This document shows, piece by piece, positions 34,194 to 43,424 of a DNA stretch of 64,000 bases (position 1 is its first letter; each line of letters starts with the position of its first letter). A model generated the notes under the pieces. That model saw nothing but the letters and a program-made list of their open reading frames with translations, searched no databases and had not been told where the DNA came from. The stretch lies in the NCBI GenBank assembly GCA_963844575.1, contig CAWJOU010000005.1:2852001-2916000 (forward strand), read 5' to 3'. Made by a program: the position numbers and the translations under genes. This DNA is from DASZUK01 sp963844575. Lineage in GTDB: Bacteria > Actinomycetota > Acidimicrobiia > Acidimicrobiales > RAAP-2.

Positions 34194-36428
34194 TCATTGG
34201 GAGGTGAGCCAGTCTGAGAACTTATCGATGACGTAGTCAGCTCCGACTCCAACAACACATCCAGCCATTGCCCCGGCGATTGCTCCCGGGCCAGACTCTG
34301 ACAAGGCAACCCCGCCCGCAGCAGCGCCCTCTGAGCAGCCGTCCATCTCTCCTAGTGGTTCAAGTGTATTTTTTGTTACCCACGTATGATCTTGAGGAGT
34401 GACGGTTTGCCCGATCGAATACCATTGTGTATAGCACCCGCCTCCATGACTGGAAACTGCACACCCCTCAAACCCACCAATCGCTACGATTTGGGGAACT
34501 GAACAGTTCCCTGTGTCAGCGATAGTATTTTCAACTGTAATTCCTCCTCCTGTTCGGAAGGTACTAGTGCAACTGCTCTGATTGGCCTTCGCCCATCCAT
34601 TTGCGTATGCATTTTCCAAAGTCTTGGCCTGGTGTGTCAAGTATGCAGCCGAATAGGTTGACGCCTGCTCATACTCATAGGTGGCCGCGAGTTCTTCCAG
34701 TTGCCAACCTTGGTAGGCGGCCGCAAATGCTCCCAGTGTCGGGCCCCCACCACAGTCCAGACCCGATGGATCATCGAGATTCACCGGGTCGCCCCCCGCG
34801 TACTCGTACGGCTCGTGCGTCGTCCCCACGTCGGGATCGATGCTGAGAAACTGCCCGGTCGTCGGGTCGTAGTAGCGGTGGAGGAGAGCCAGGAACCCGG
34901 TCACCGGGTCGCTGTAGGCCCCGGCGTACCCGATGGGGGTGGTATTGACGTTCCCGGTATGACCGACGACCGAGCCGTAGGCGTTGTAGCTCACGGTCGA
35001 CACCACGTGGGTCGAGGTGATGGTGGCCACCGTCGAGCCCAACGTGTTGTGGACCAGGTAGAGCGTGCCCTTCAGTGTGGCTGTCTCGTTCTCCTGCTCG
35101 ATGACCTGGCCGGTCGGGCCGTAGATGAAGTAGTGGCTGCCGTCGGCCAGGAGCTCGGGCGTCTTGGTCTCCGTGTCCCAGGTGAAGGTCTGGGACTCGT
35201 GTGTCGAGGTGTTGATCGTCTCTGTCGCCTTCGTGCGTAGGCCCTCGCCGTCGTAGATGTAACTGGCGCTTGTGCCCGACGTGTGCTGGCTGACGCTCTT
35301 CAGCTCGCCTGTCTGGTAGTAGCCGTAGGTGTTGGCCGCCGACCAGCTCGACTCCTTCTCGCTCGTCCGGGCGCCGATGCTGTCGTATGTGAAGGTGGCG
35401 TCCGCTCCACTTGTCGAATGAGGTGTGGCCTTGGTGACCTGCTGGTTGGTATTGAACGTCTGGGCGGTGGCTGTGCCGTTGGCCGGGTCAACCACCTTGG
35501 TCGGGTCGCCCCCGGCGTCGTAGGTGTAGCTGCCGGTGGCCCCCGGCGTCCCGGTCATGGTCGACGAGGTCAGCTGGCCGAGCGTGTCGTAGCCGTAGGT
35601 GGCGGTCGTGGTGGTCGTGCCGCCGACGGTCAGCGAGCTTGTCGACAACAGGTCGTTCGTGGTCCCGTAGGTGGCTGAGGAACGGACACCGTGTGTCGAT
35701 CCTGTCATGACCAGCACGCCGGTGTGCTTGGACTCCCCGGCCACACAGAAGGTGGTCGACGGGCACGAGACGCCACCGATCGTCGCCGTGTTGCCCGTGG
35801 CGTTGAGTGTCCATGTGGCGGCGACGTAGCCGTCGCCGATGTTGTGCGAGGCCGTCGGGGTGGTCGACGTGTAGGTCCGGCCTGTCTTCTGGGTGGCCAC
35901 GCAGAAGCTGGTCGAGGGGCAGGCCACCCCGTTCAGGCTGCCGACGCCGATGATGGCCGAGTTCCACGCCGACGAGGTCGGGGCGGTCGACGTGTAGACG
36001 TGGGAGGCCACCCCCAGGTCGTTGAGGTTGTCTGTGGGGTCGTCTGTGGCCGTGGCCGCCACGCACAGCGTCGTCGAGGCGCACGAGATGGCGGTGATGG
36101 CCAGTGTGGCCACCGATCCGGTCCACGGGATCGTCCAGGCGCTGGCCCCACCGGTCGGGTTGGTCGAGGTGTACAGCTTGCCTGTCCCCGTCCCGGCCAG
36201 ACACAGGGCGGTGGTCGGGCAGGTGATGGCGGTGAAGTCGGGCCCGCTGATGGTGGTCTTGGTCCAGGCGCTGGCCCCGCCGGTCGGGTTGGTGGCGGTG
36301 AAGATGCTCCCCTTGACGGCCGCCACGCACAACGTGGTCGACGGGCAGGTGACGCTCATCTGACCCCGGACACCCAGTGTCGTCTTGGTCCACGCTGTGG
36401 TCCCGCCGGTCGTCAGCACAGGTATCAC
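34194..36428 (-). CDS. Rhs orphan B: truncated Rhs with distinct C-terminal domain
   Basis: 744 codons from a GTG with no signal peptide or good Shine-Dalgarno, so a displaced 3' part of a larger gene. Residues 1-240: CPSTTxC repeats (CPSTTLCVAAVKG, CPTTALCLAGTG, CASTTLCVAATA...). Residues 250-540: YD repeats and Rhs core. After YEYAGGDPVNLDDPSG a 200-residue variable tail begins (AFAAAYQGWQLEELAATYEY), ending with a glycine-zipper-like segment (GPGAIAGAMAGCVVGVGADY) that could insert into a membrane. Its CPS repeats differ from those of copy C, so B is a separate allele rather than a simple duplicate. Confidence 0.8.
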   Translation of the reverse strand: MIPVLTTGGTTAWTKTTLGVRGQMSVTCPSTTLCVAAVKGSIFTATNPTGGASAWTKTTISGPDFTAITCPTTALCLAGTGTGKLYTSTNPTGGASAWTIPWTGSVATLAITAISCASTTLCVAATATDDPTDNLNDLGVASHVYTSTAPTSSAWNSAIIGVGSLNGVACPSTSFCVATQKTGRTYTSTTPTASHNIGDGYVAATWTLNATGNTATIGGVSCPSTTFCVAGESKHTGVLVMTGSTHGVRSSATYGTTNDLLSTSSLTVGGTTTTTATYGYDTLGQLTSSTMTGTPGATGSYTYDAGGDPTKVVDPANGTATAQTFNTNQQVTKATPHSTSGADATFTYDSIGARTSEKESSWSAANTYGYYQTGELKSVSQHTSGTSASYIYDGEGLRTKATETINTSTHESQTFTWDTETKTPELLADGSHYFIYGPTGQVIEQENETATLKGTLYLVHNTLGSTVATITSTHVVSTVSYNAYGSVVGHTGNVNTTPIGYAGAYSDPVTGFLALLHRYYDPTTGQFLSIDPDVGTTHEPYEYAGGDPVNLDDPSGLDCGGGPTLGAFAAAYQGWQLEELAATYEYEQASTYSAAYLTHQAKTLENAYANGWAKANQSSCTSTFRTGGGITVENTIADTGNCSVPQIVAIGGFEGCAVSSHGGGCYTQWYSIGQTVTPQDHTWVTKNTLEPLGEMDGCSEGAAAGGVALSESGPGAIAGAMAGCVVGVGADYVIDKFSDWLTSQ
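34784..35820 (-). repeat. Rhs core direct repeat, copy B (1,037 bp)
   Basis: Aligns without gaps to 37673-38709. Boundaries: the DPxN coding region on the left, ATWTLNATG codons on the right, beyond which B and C differ completely. Confidence 0.9.
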
Positions 36429-36456
36429 CCGAGGGTCAATGTCGTCGCGATCCTCT

Positions 36457-37143
36457 TTACTGAAACTCCGATGTATCGGTAACAGGTTTTATTTTGAGAG
36501 CCAAACGTCCCGCTGGTATAAAGAGGACCTCAGCGCAGATGGACTTTATCATTATGGACAACCTGCACCGATTTCTGATGCACCCTAAAATCACCCTCCT
36601 GTATAGTTTCGATGCTCGCTTAACCTCACAAGAATGTCTCCACGTACTCGCCAACCAGTGCAAGTACGGTATGACATTCTTGTCGCGATCTCTATCCATC
36701 TCCAACCGGGCATCAATGATTTTGTTCCCAACACTAATCAATCGTTGACTTTCGCCAAGAGCGATTAGGGTGATCCCAAGATTACGCAAACCCAATATGC
36801 TGTTATTACTCCCATCTCCGTCCCTTTTCCGAAAGGAATGCAGTACTTTTTCCTGCATTTCTCGGGCTCCCGATAGATCACCGATCCGGTAAAGAACACC
36901 TCCGAAGCGATGGGCGGTGTCCAGAGTCTCGGGATCCTGAGTGCCGTACAGCCGAGAGCGAATCGACAAAACCTCTGTCAGTAGGCCTCTCGCTCGTGCG
37001 TAGTCATCATTGTCACAGTACGCGAGTGCTAGTTCTTTCATGACTGCAAGAGTTTTCGGGTCTTCGCCGCCTAGTGATCGTCGAACAATGGCAAAGGATT
37101 CTTGCAAGTTATTAACTGTACGTTGGGACTCTTGTGGTGACAT
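36457..37143 (-). CDS. TPR-repeat protein, candidate immunity to Rhs C
   Basis: 228 residues. At least two NB-ARC-type tetratricopeptide repeats: GGEDPKTLAVMKELALAYCD and YGTQDPETLDTAHRFGGVLYR, followed by further helices. AGGAAAGG lies just before ATG (complement 37141-37143). It starts 50 bp after the full-length Rhs gene. The C-terminal 45 residues (RRVILGCIRNRCRLSIMIK) do not look like TPR; the gene may have lost its natural end where it abuts orphan B. Whether it is immunity, chaperone or unrelated cannot be told from sequence. Confidence 0.65.
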   Translation of the reverse strand: MSPQESQRTVNNLQESFAIVRRSLGGEDPKTLAVMKELALAYCDNDDYARARGLLTEVLSIRSRLYGTQDPETLDTAHRFGGVLYRIGDLSGAREMQEKVLHSFRKRDGDGSNNSILGLRNLGITLIALGESQRLISVGNKIIDARLEMDRDRDKNVIPYLHWLASTWRHSCEVKRASKLYRRVILGCIRNRCRLSIMIKSICAEVLFIPAGRLALKIKPVTDTSEFQ

Positions 37144-37193
37144 AGCACCTTTCCTCAGATGGAAACGACTATTCTTACTCGAAAGACACCCTC

Positions 37194-40100
37194 CTAGAAC
37201 GCAACTATGACTGTGTCAATATGCGAGATAGTTGTCTCTACCCAACCATCAGATGTTGCTGGTGGGGCAATCGGCGGTACGCTAAATGTTGTATGATTAT
37301 TTTTACCATTACTGGGTGAAGATTCTCCTCCGTTATCGCCAGGTTGTTCAATCACCTCAGATCCAGGCCGAGGGGCTGTCGGCGAGTTCGGGCCCCATGA
37401 GCACCACCATAGGGCGCATCCGGCGACGAAGCCCCTCCAGGATGTCGGCGGCCACTTCACGTACTTTCCCTTGAACGCGGAGATCGCCGCCGAGAGTTCC
37501 TCGAGCTGGAAGCCCGCATAGGCAGCAGAGAACTGCTGGAGCCTGTAGCCGGCCACCGCATTGGCGAACTCCTCGAGCTGGTAGCCCCCGTAGGCAGCGG
37601 CGAAGGCGGCCAACGCTGTCGGTGTTGTCGGCCCACCGGCACAGGCGTCGCCGGTCGGGTCGGTCAGGTTGGCCGGGTCGCCCCCCGCGTACTCGTACGG
37701 CTCGTGCGTCGTCCCCACGTCGGGATCGATGCTGAGAAACTGCCCGGTCGTCGGGTCGTAGTAGCGGTGGAGGAGAGCCAGGAACCCGGTCACCGGGTCG
37801 CTGTAGGCCCCGGCGTACCCGATGGGGGTGGTATTGACGTTCCCGGTATGACCGACGACCGAGCCGTAGGCGTTGTAGCTCACGGTCGACACCACGTGGG
37901 TCGAGGTGATGGTGGCCACCGTCGAGCCCAACGCGTTGTGGACCAGGTAGAGCGTGCCCTTCAGTGTGGCTGTCTCGTTCTCCTGCTCGATGACCTGGCC
38001 GGTCGGGCCGTAGATGAAGTAGTGGCTGCCGTCGGCCAGGAGCTCGGGCGTCTTGGTCTCCGTGTCCCAGGTGAAGGTCTGGGACTCGTGTGTCGACGTG
38101 TTGATCGTCTCTGTCGCCTTCGTGCGTAGGCCCTCGCCGTCGTAGATGTAACTGGCGCTTGTGCCCGACGTGTGCTGGCTGACGCTCTTCAGCTCGCCTG
38201 TCTGGTAGTAGCCGTAGGTGTTGGCCGCCGACCAGCTCGACTCCTTCTCGCTCGTCCGGGCGCCGATGCTGTCGTATGTGAAGGTGGCGTCCGCTCCACT
38301 TGTCGAATGAGGTGTGGCCTTGGTGACCTGCTGGTTGGTATTGAACGTCTGGGCGGTGGCTGTGCCGTTGGCCGGGTCAACCACCTTGGTCGGGTCGCCC
38401 CCGGCGTCGTAGGTGTAGCTGCCGGTGGCCCCCGGCGTCCCGGTCATGGTCGACGAGGTCAGCTGGCCGAGCGTGTCGTAGCCGTAGGTGGCGGTCGTGG
38501 TGGTCGTGCCGCCGACGGTCAGCGAGCTTGTCGACAACAGGTCGTTCGTCGTCCCGTAGGTGGCCGACGAGCGGACACCGTGTGTCGATCCTGTCATGAC
38601 CAGCACGCCGGTGTGCTTGGACTCCCCGGCCACACAGAAGGTGGTCGACGGGCACGAGACGCCACCGATCGTCGCCGTGTTGCCCGTGGCGTTGAGTGTC
38701 CATGTGGCGAGCGTAAAGCTGCCTGTCCTGCGGGTAGCGGTCGGGGTGTTCGACGTGAACGCCCTTCCTGTCTTTTCCGTCGTCACGCAGAAGGTGGTCG
38801 ACGGGCAGGCCACCCCGTTCAGGGCGCCGTAGGCTCCAGCGAAGAGAGCGGAGGTCCAACTCGACGACGTCGGGTTCGTTGACGCGTAGATGTGATGAGC
38901 CTGCCCCAGCTCTGTGAGCTTCCCTGTGGGGTCGTCTGTGGTCGTGACGGCCACACACAACGTGGTGCCGGCACACGAGATGGCCGTGATGGCCAGTGTG
39001 GCGACCGATCCGGTCCACGAGGTCGACCAGGCGCTGGCCCCGCCGGTTGGGTTGGTCGAGGTGTAGAGCTTGCCTGTCGTCGTGCCGGCCACGCACAGCG
39101 TCGTCGTCGGGCAGGCGACGGCGGAGAAGCCGGGTCCGCTGATGGTGGTCTTGGTCCAGGCGCTCGCCCCGCCGGTCGGGTTGGTGGCGGTGAAAACGTT
39201 CCCCCTGTCCACGATCACGCACAAGGTGGTTGACGGACAGGAGACGCTCATCGACCTGGTGACGCCGAGTGTCGTCTTGGTCCAGGCGCTCGCCCCGCCG
39301 GTCGGATTGGTCGAGGTGAACACTGTCCCTTCCGTCGTCGTGGCCACGCACAGGGTCGTCGACGGGCAGGCGATGCTGTCCAGTGTGACCGATGTCTCGG
39401 TGCTGAGCGTGGCCGAGGACCACTTGCTGGCCCCGCCCGCCGGCTGGGTCGAGGTCCAGACCTTGGTGCCCTGGACCATGACGCACAGCGTCGTGGTCGG
39501 ACACGAGGTGGCGTTCGGATCGCCGTTGGTCGTGGTCAGCGCGGTCGCTGTCCAGGCCAGCTCGGGGTTGGCCGCCGACGTTGTCACCGGCTGCCCAAGG
39601 GCGTTGGCGATGGTGGTCTGGGTCACGCCGCTGGGCGCCGTCGTCGTCATCTCGGTCCCGCCCCGGGGGAGCCCCGCTCCAGACAACGCGTAGCTGAATG
39701 TCGTCTTGTGACCAGCCAGGTCGGTCGTCGAGGTCATCTGGCCGATCGAGTTGTAGGTGCGGGACACGGTCTTCGAATCTGTGTACTTCAGTGTCGTCAC
39801 CTCGCCGTCGGCGTTGTAGCCGTAGTTCGCGCCCTTCCCGGCGCCGTCAGATGTGTACAACATGCGACCGAAGCCGTCGTAGCCGGTGGTGGTGGTGCCG
39901 CTGCCGTCGACCATCTTGGTCTGGTCACCGTCGGCGTTGTATGTATAGGTGATGTTGGTCGGGGCGCTGTAGCCCGTCGCCGTGCCCGAGTAGCTGACCG
40001 AGGTCAGCTCGCCGTCCTTGTTGTAGCCATCGGTGGTGGTGCCGGCGTTCGTCTTGGTCGTGAGCACGTGGCCTGTGCCGTCGTAGGTCTCGACGGTGAA

Positions 40101-43100
40101 GGGGCCGCCGGGCGACGACGTCTGGATCGCCTCTGTGGCCGCGTTGAGGTAGGTGACGGTCAACTGACCGTTGGTCCCGGTGTAGATCGTGCAGTTGGTG
40201 GCTGTGGCCAACCCGGTGGGGCAATAGCCTGTGCTGGCGCCCAGCTTCACGTCGTAGGCGGTCTTTGTCGTGGTGGCTGTGGCGGTGCCGTAGCCGGTCA
40301 CCTTGCCCACCTGTCGGCCGTCCTGGTCGTCGTAGGTAACGGTCACCTCGCCGCTCGGACTGGTGGTCACCGTGCAGTAGGCGGCCCCGGCGATGCCCGC
40401 CGTGCAGTCGCCACTACCGTGCAAAACGTCGTAGCCGGTGGTGGCCGTCTGTGTCAGCGGGTTGGTCTGGCTGACCGTCTCGCCGTCGGCATCGTAGGTC
40501 CACGATGTGGTCCCGGTCACCCGGGCTGTCCCCTTTGTTGTCTCTGTCTCCTTGCAGTCGATGCTCTGAGCAAAGGCGGCCGCCGAGGCCTGACAGGTCT
40601 TCTGGCCCAGGACGTTGTAGTGGTACTCGGTGATCTCTGTCTTGCCTGTCGGATAGGTGATAGTGGCCAGTGGGCCGCCGTATGTGTTGTAGAGGTAGAC
40701 GGTCTTGTTCCCCATCGGGTCGGTGCTCGAGGCCATCTCGCCGCCGTGCCACGACCAGATCGATGTCGGACAGGTCACTGTGGCGCAGTACTTGTAAGTG
40801 GTCGTCTGGGTGCATGTCGAGGCACACGAGCTGTCGGCCGTCACCACGTTCTTGATGAGGTTGCCGTGTGTGTCGTAGCTGTCGGTGGTGGTGATGCCCA
40901 TCGGGTCGACGGTGACCAGCGGCTCGTTGAACGCGTTGTAGGTGGTCGTCGTCCTGTGCCCGAGCGGGTCGGTGGTCGAGGCGACGTTGCCGTGGCCTGT
41001 GGCTGTATAGGTCGTGGTCGTGGTGTTTCCGTCGGGGTCCTCCACTGACGCCTGGCCGTCGGTGGTCGATGTGTAGGTGTAGTGCCAGGTGGCGGCCGAC
41101 GACGTGCCGGCCGCGGTGACCTTGGTGATCATCTGGCCCTTTGTGAACGTCTCCTTGGTCACCGATCCGGTCGGCCCGGTGATCGTCGTGGTGCCTGACG
41201 TCCCGTTTGTGCCTGTGTAGGCCCAGGTGGTGACCAGCCCTGTCGGGTCGGTCTGCTTTGTCACCTTGCCGAGGATGTTGTAATGGGTCGTCGTGGTCCC
41301 GCCGGTCGGGCTCTTCTCGGTCACCATGATGTGCGGTGTCGGCGAGCCGTTGTGGGCTTTTGTTGTGCCGTAGGTGTAGGTGGTGACCCGGCCGGCCCGG
41401 TCGGTGACCTTGGTCAGGTTTGTCGCTGTGTATGTGTAGTGGACCACCTGGCTGGCCGGGTTGGTGACCGACAACACCAACCCCGAGGCGTTGTAGGCAA
41501 AGGTGATGGAGCGGCCGACAGCGTCGGTGACCTTGATCAGCTGCCCCGCTGTGTTGTAGGTGAGGGTGGTCGTCACGCCGTTCAGGTCGCTCTCGGACAC
41601 CAGTCGCCCGTCGGCGTTGAAGACGTAGGTTGTCGTGTTGCGGACCCGGAAGGTGTAGCCACCTGTGGTGTTACGGGCCAGGCTGGCCAGCGTGCCCTTC
41701 GGGGCGACGAAGACGCCTGTCATCGAGGTGTAGAAGCTCACCGTCGACCCGTTGGCCTCGGTCACCCGGGTCGACGATGTCGGCGTCACCGCCACGCTCA
41801 TCGAGTACGAGCTCGACCAGCCGTAGCCGAAGACGCCCTTTGTCTGGTCGTCCTTGGAGTTGTACGAGCGGGTGAGATCGAGATGGGGGCCGACGCCGGG
41901 CACTGTGACGTCGGTATCGGTCTCCCACAGGTCGCCCGACTCGCAGTTGACCGGGTCGCCGGCGCACGGTTCGGTGTAGTTGGTCACCGGGTTGCCCGCG
42001 CTCACTACCTGCTGGGTGGCGTTCCCGGCCGGCGGCGGCACCGGCAGTGTGGCCTGCTTGGGCGGTGTGACGTGGGGCGGGTTTGTCGAGTAGGCGGCGT
42101 TGCCGTAGACGTACTCCTGGCCGGTTGTGTCCATGAGGACGTAGCCGCCCTGGTTTGTCGTCCCGGCGATGCCGATAATGCGCCCTGTGTGGGCCCCGAC
42201 GTTGCCGAAGTAGGTGGCGCCGTAGGCGTAGGTCTGGCCGTTGTAACGGACCAACCAGAACCCGCCGCCGGCCGGCGCCGCGGTGATGCCGGCGTACCAG
42301 TCGTAGCCTGTGCTGCCCAGCCCGGGGTCGTTGAACCCCGGCATGCCGGCGTCGCCGTAAGCGAACACTGTGCCGTAGTTGGTCACCAGCCAGTAGCCGT
42401 GGCCCGACTCAGACGACGCCATGGCGACGACCGAGTCCCCGAAGTAGTCGTGCTTGGCCACCAGTGTCGAGGGTGAGCCGCCGTAGTAGCCGGCTGAGCC
42501 GTAGGCGAAGACCTGGCCGAGCGAGCTGACGAGCCAGTAGCCGCTCACTCCATTGTCGGCCACGATGGCCACGATTGTCCCTGTGAACCCCCCTGTGGCC
42601 CGGGCCCCGTCGTTGGGGGCGTCGCCGAAGGCGTAGACGCCACCTCGCTGTGTGGCCAGCCAGTAGCCCCCCGAGTCGCCGGTGCCGGTGATCGAGTCGA
42701 TCGGGGCGCCCGGGCAGTATGTCTCGCCGGGCAACGAGCCGTAGAAGGGGACCTGGCCTGTCTTCTCGGCGAACACCCCGCCCGAGGCGTTGTCCGACCA
42801 GCTGCCATAAGTGCCGGAGTGGTGGATGTAGGCGACCCCGACGTAGTCGGTGCCCCACGACTCACAGCCGCCCTTTTCGACCCCCTCAGGTTGGATGCCA
42901 CCGGTTGTCACCGCCCCGCCGGAGTGCTTGGTGCCCCCGGTACCACCTTTGGTTGTGCTTCGTGGTGCTGTGCCTGTGGCACCTGTGCTGGCCGCGGGAG
43001 GCACCCGACCGCCGTGCGCCGCGTTCGCTGTGGGCAGGGGGGTGACCGCCGCTCCAGATTTGGACGGACCACCGCCTGGAGTCGACAGGCCTTGGACGGT

Positions 43101-43199
43101 GCTCGCAACCAGTATCGCGAGCACCACACCAACCATGAGCGAAAGCGACCGACCCCTGGACGCGATGCGCCTACGGCGCGAGCTGCCCCGAACATGCAT
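37194..43199 (-). CDS. Full-length secreted Rhs/YD-repeat protein (about 2,001 aa), candidate polymorphic toxin
   Basis: Order: basic signal (RRRRIASRGRSLSLMVGVVLAILVAS), low-complexity linker, GGYW-type propeller repeats (about 100-400; DSGGYWLATQRGGVYAFGDA), DUF6531-like entry domain (about 410-480; GDPVNCESGDLWETDTDV, RSYNS), YD repeats (about 530-1185), an inserted block of CPSTTxC repeats (about 1200-1525), more YD repeats and the Rhs core (about 1540-1840), then after DPANLTDPTG a 160-residue variable tail (AFAAAYGGYQLEEFANAVAG ... HIDTVIVAF). Such proteins form a shell round a C-terminal toxin, WapA-like when Sec/Tat-exported. No nuclease motif is recognisable in the tail. A longer in-frame ATG at 43307 lacks a Shine-Dalgarno and would bury the signal. 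Confidence 0.87.
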   Translation of the reverse strand: MHVRGSSRRRRIASRGRSLSLMVGVVLAILVASTVQGLSTPGGGPSKSGAAVTPLPTANAAHGGRVPPAASTGATGTAPRSTTKGGTGGTKHSGGAVTTGGIQPEGVEKGGCESWGTDYVGVAYIHHSGTYGSWSDNASGGVFAEKTGQVPFYGSLPGETYCPGAPIDSITGTGDSGGYWLATQRGGVYAFGDAPNDGARATGGFTGTIVAIVADNGVSGYWLVSSLGQVFAYGSAGYYGGSPSTLVAKHDYFGDSVVAMASSESGHGYWLVTNYGTVFAYGDAGMPGFNDPGLGSTGYDWYAGITAAPAGGGFWLVRYNGQTYAYGATYFGNVGAHTGRIIGIAGTTNQGGYVLMDTTGQEYVYGNAAYSTNPPHVTPPKQATLPVPPPAGNATQQVVSAGNPVTNYTEPCAGDPVNCESGDLWETDTDVTVPGVGPHLDLTRSYNSKDDQTKGVFGYGWSSSYSMSVAVTPTSSTRVTEANGSTVSFYTSMTGVFVAPKGTLASLARNTTGGYTFRVRNTTTYVFNADGRLVSESDLNGVTTTLTYNTAGQLIKVTDAVGRSITFAYNASGLVLSVTNPASQVVHYTYTATNLTKVTDRAGRVTTYTYGTTKAHNGSPTPHIMVTEKSPTGGTTTTHYNILGKVTKQTDPTGLVTTWAYTGTNGTSGTTTITGPTGSVTKETFTKGQMITKVTAAGTSSAATWHYTYTSTTDGQASVEDPDGNTTTTTYTATGHGNVASTTDPLGHRTTTTYNAFNEPLVTVDPMGITTTDSYDTHGNLIKNVVTADSSCASTCTQTTTYKYCATVTCPTSIWSWHGGEMASSTDPMGNKTVYLYNTYGGPLATITYPTGKTEITEYHYNVLGQKTCQASAAAFAQSIDCKETETTKGTARVTGTTSWTYDADGETVSQTNPLTQTATTGYDVLHGSGDCTAGIAGAAYCTVTTSPSGEVTVTYDDQDGRQVGKVTGYGTATATTTKTAYDVKLGASTGYCPTGLATATNCTIYTGTNGQLTVTYLNAATEAIQTSSPGGPFTVETYDGTGHVLTTKTNAGTTTDGYNKDGELTSVSYSGTATGYSAPTNITYTYNADGDQTKMVDGSGTTTTGYDGFGRMLYTSDGAGKGANYGYNADGEVTTLKYTDSKTVSRTYNSIGQMTSTTDLAGHKTTFSYALSGAGLPRGGTEMTTTAPSGVTQTTIANALGQPVTTSAANPELAWTATALTTTNGDPNATSCPTTTLCVMVQGTKVWTSTQPAGGASKWSSATLSTETSVTLDSIACPSTTLCVATTTEGTVFTSTNPTGGASAWTKTTLGVTRSMSVSCPSTTLCVIVDRGNVFTATNPTGGASAWTKTTISGPGFSAVACPTTTLCVAGTTTGKLYTSTNPTGGASAWSTSWTGSVATLAITAISCAGTTLCVAVTTTDDPTGKLTELGQAHHIYASTNPTSSSWTSALFAGAYGALNGVACPSTTFCVTTEKTGRAFTSNTPTATRRTGSFTLATWTLNATGNTATIGGVSCPSTTFCVAGESKHTGVLVMTGSTHGVRSSATYGTTNDLLSTSSLTVGGTTTTTATYGYDTLGQLTSSTMTGTPGATGSYTYDAGGDPTKVVDPANGTATAQTFNTNQQVTKATPHSTSGADATFTYDSIGARTSEKESSWSAANTYGYYQTGELKSVSQHTSGTSASYIYDGEGLRTKATETINTSTHESQTFTWDTETKTPELLADGSHYFIYGPTGQVIEQENETATLKGTLYLVHNALGSTVATITSTHVVSTVSYNAYGSVVGHTGNVNTTPIGYAGAYSDPVTGFLALLHRYYDPTTGQFLSIDPDVGTTHEPYEYAGGDPANLTDPTGDACAGGPTTPTALAAFAAAYGGYQLEEFANAVAGYRLQQFSAAYAGFQLEELSAAISAFKGKYVKWPPTSWRGFVAGCALWWCSWGPNSPTAPRPGSEVIEQPGDNGGESSPSNGKNNHTTFSVPPIAPPATSDGWVETTISHIDTVIVAF
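37673..38797 (-). repeat. Rhs core direct repeat, copy C (reference)
   Basis: Covers both matches: 37696-38797 to copy A, 37673-38709 to copy B. All three are in the same orientation, so recombination between them deletes or swaps the intervening tips. Confidence 0.9.
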
Positions 43200-43424
43200 A
43201 CCTGTTGTTCCCCGTTTCGGTACCCGAGCGATTGGTATGGGCAGACGCTCCTGCGATGAGGCGCGCTGAATCAGACGATTGATGTTGCTCTTTACCCTCA
43301 CTTGCATCGTTCACGCAACCTCGTTGAGGGCTGGCTGCATTCTGAGAGTCACAACGGCCCTTGTCAATAAGATTTTTTAAAAAAACTGTGTTCTGGCATT
43401 CGTTCGATGGAACGTTGCCGATCG

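Noticed and set aside
36428..36457. Orphan B GTG at 36428 as a functional start of an expressed toxin
   Set aside because: No Shine-Dalgarno or signal; the product begins mid-propeller, so it is treated as a displaced tip.
38600..39600. Repeats considered as a CRISPR array
   Set aside because: They are in-frame protein repeats with varying unit length, lack unique spacers and no cas genes are nearby.
39708..42476. Long plus-strand frames opposite the Rhs gene
   Set aside because: Shadows with Val/Gly/Arg periodicity mirroring YD-repeat codons.
43307..43308. Extended N-terminus of the Rhs protein from ATG 43307
   Set aside because: No Shine-Dalgarno, and 36 extra polar residues would sit before the signal sequence; ATG 43199 preferred.
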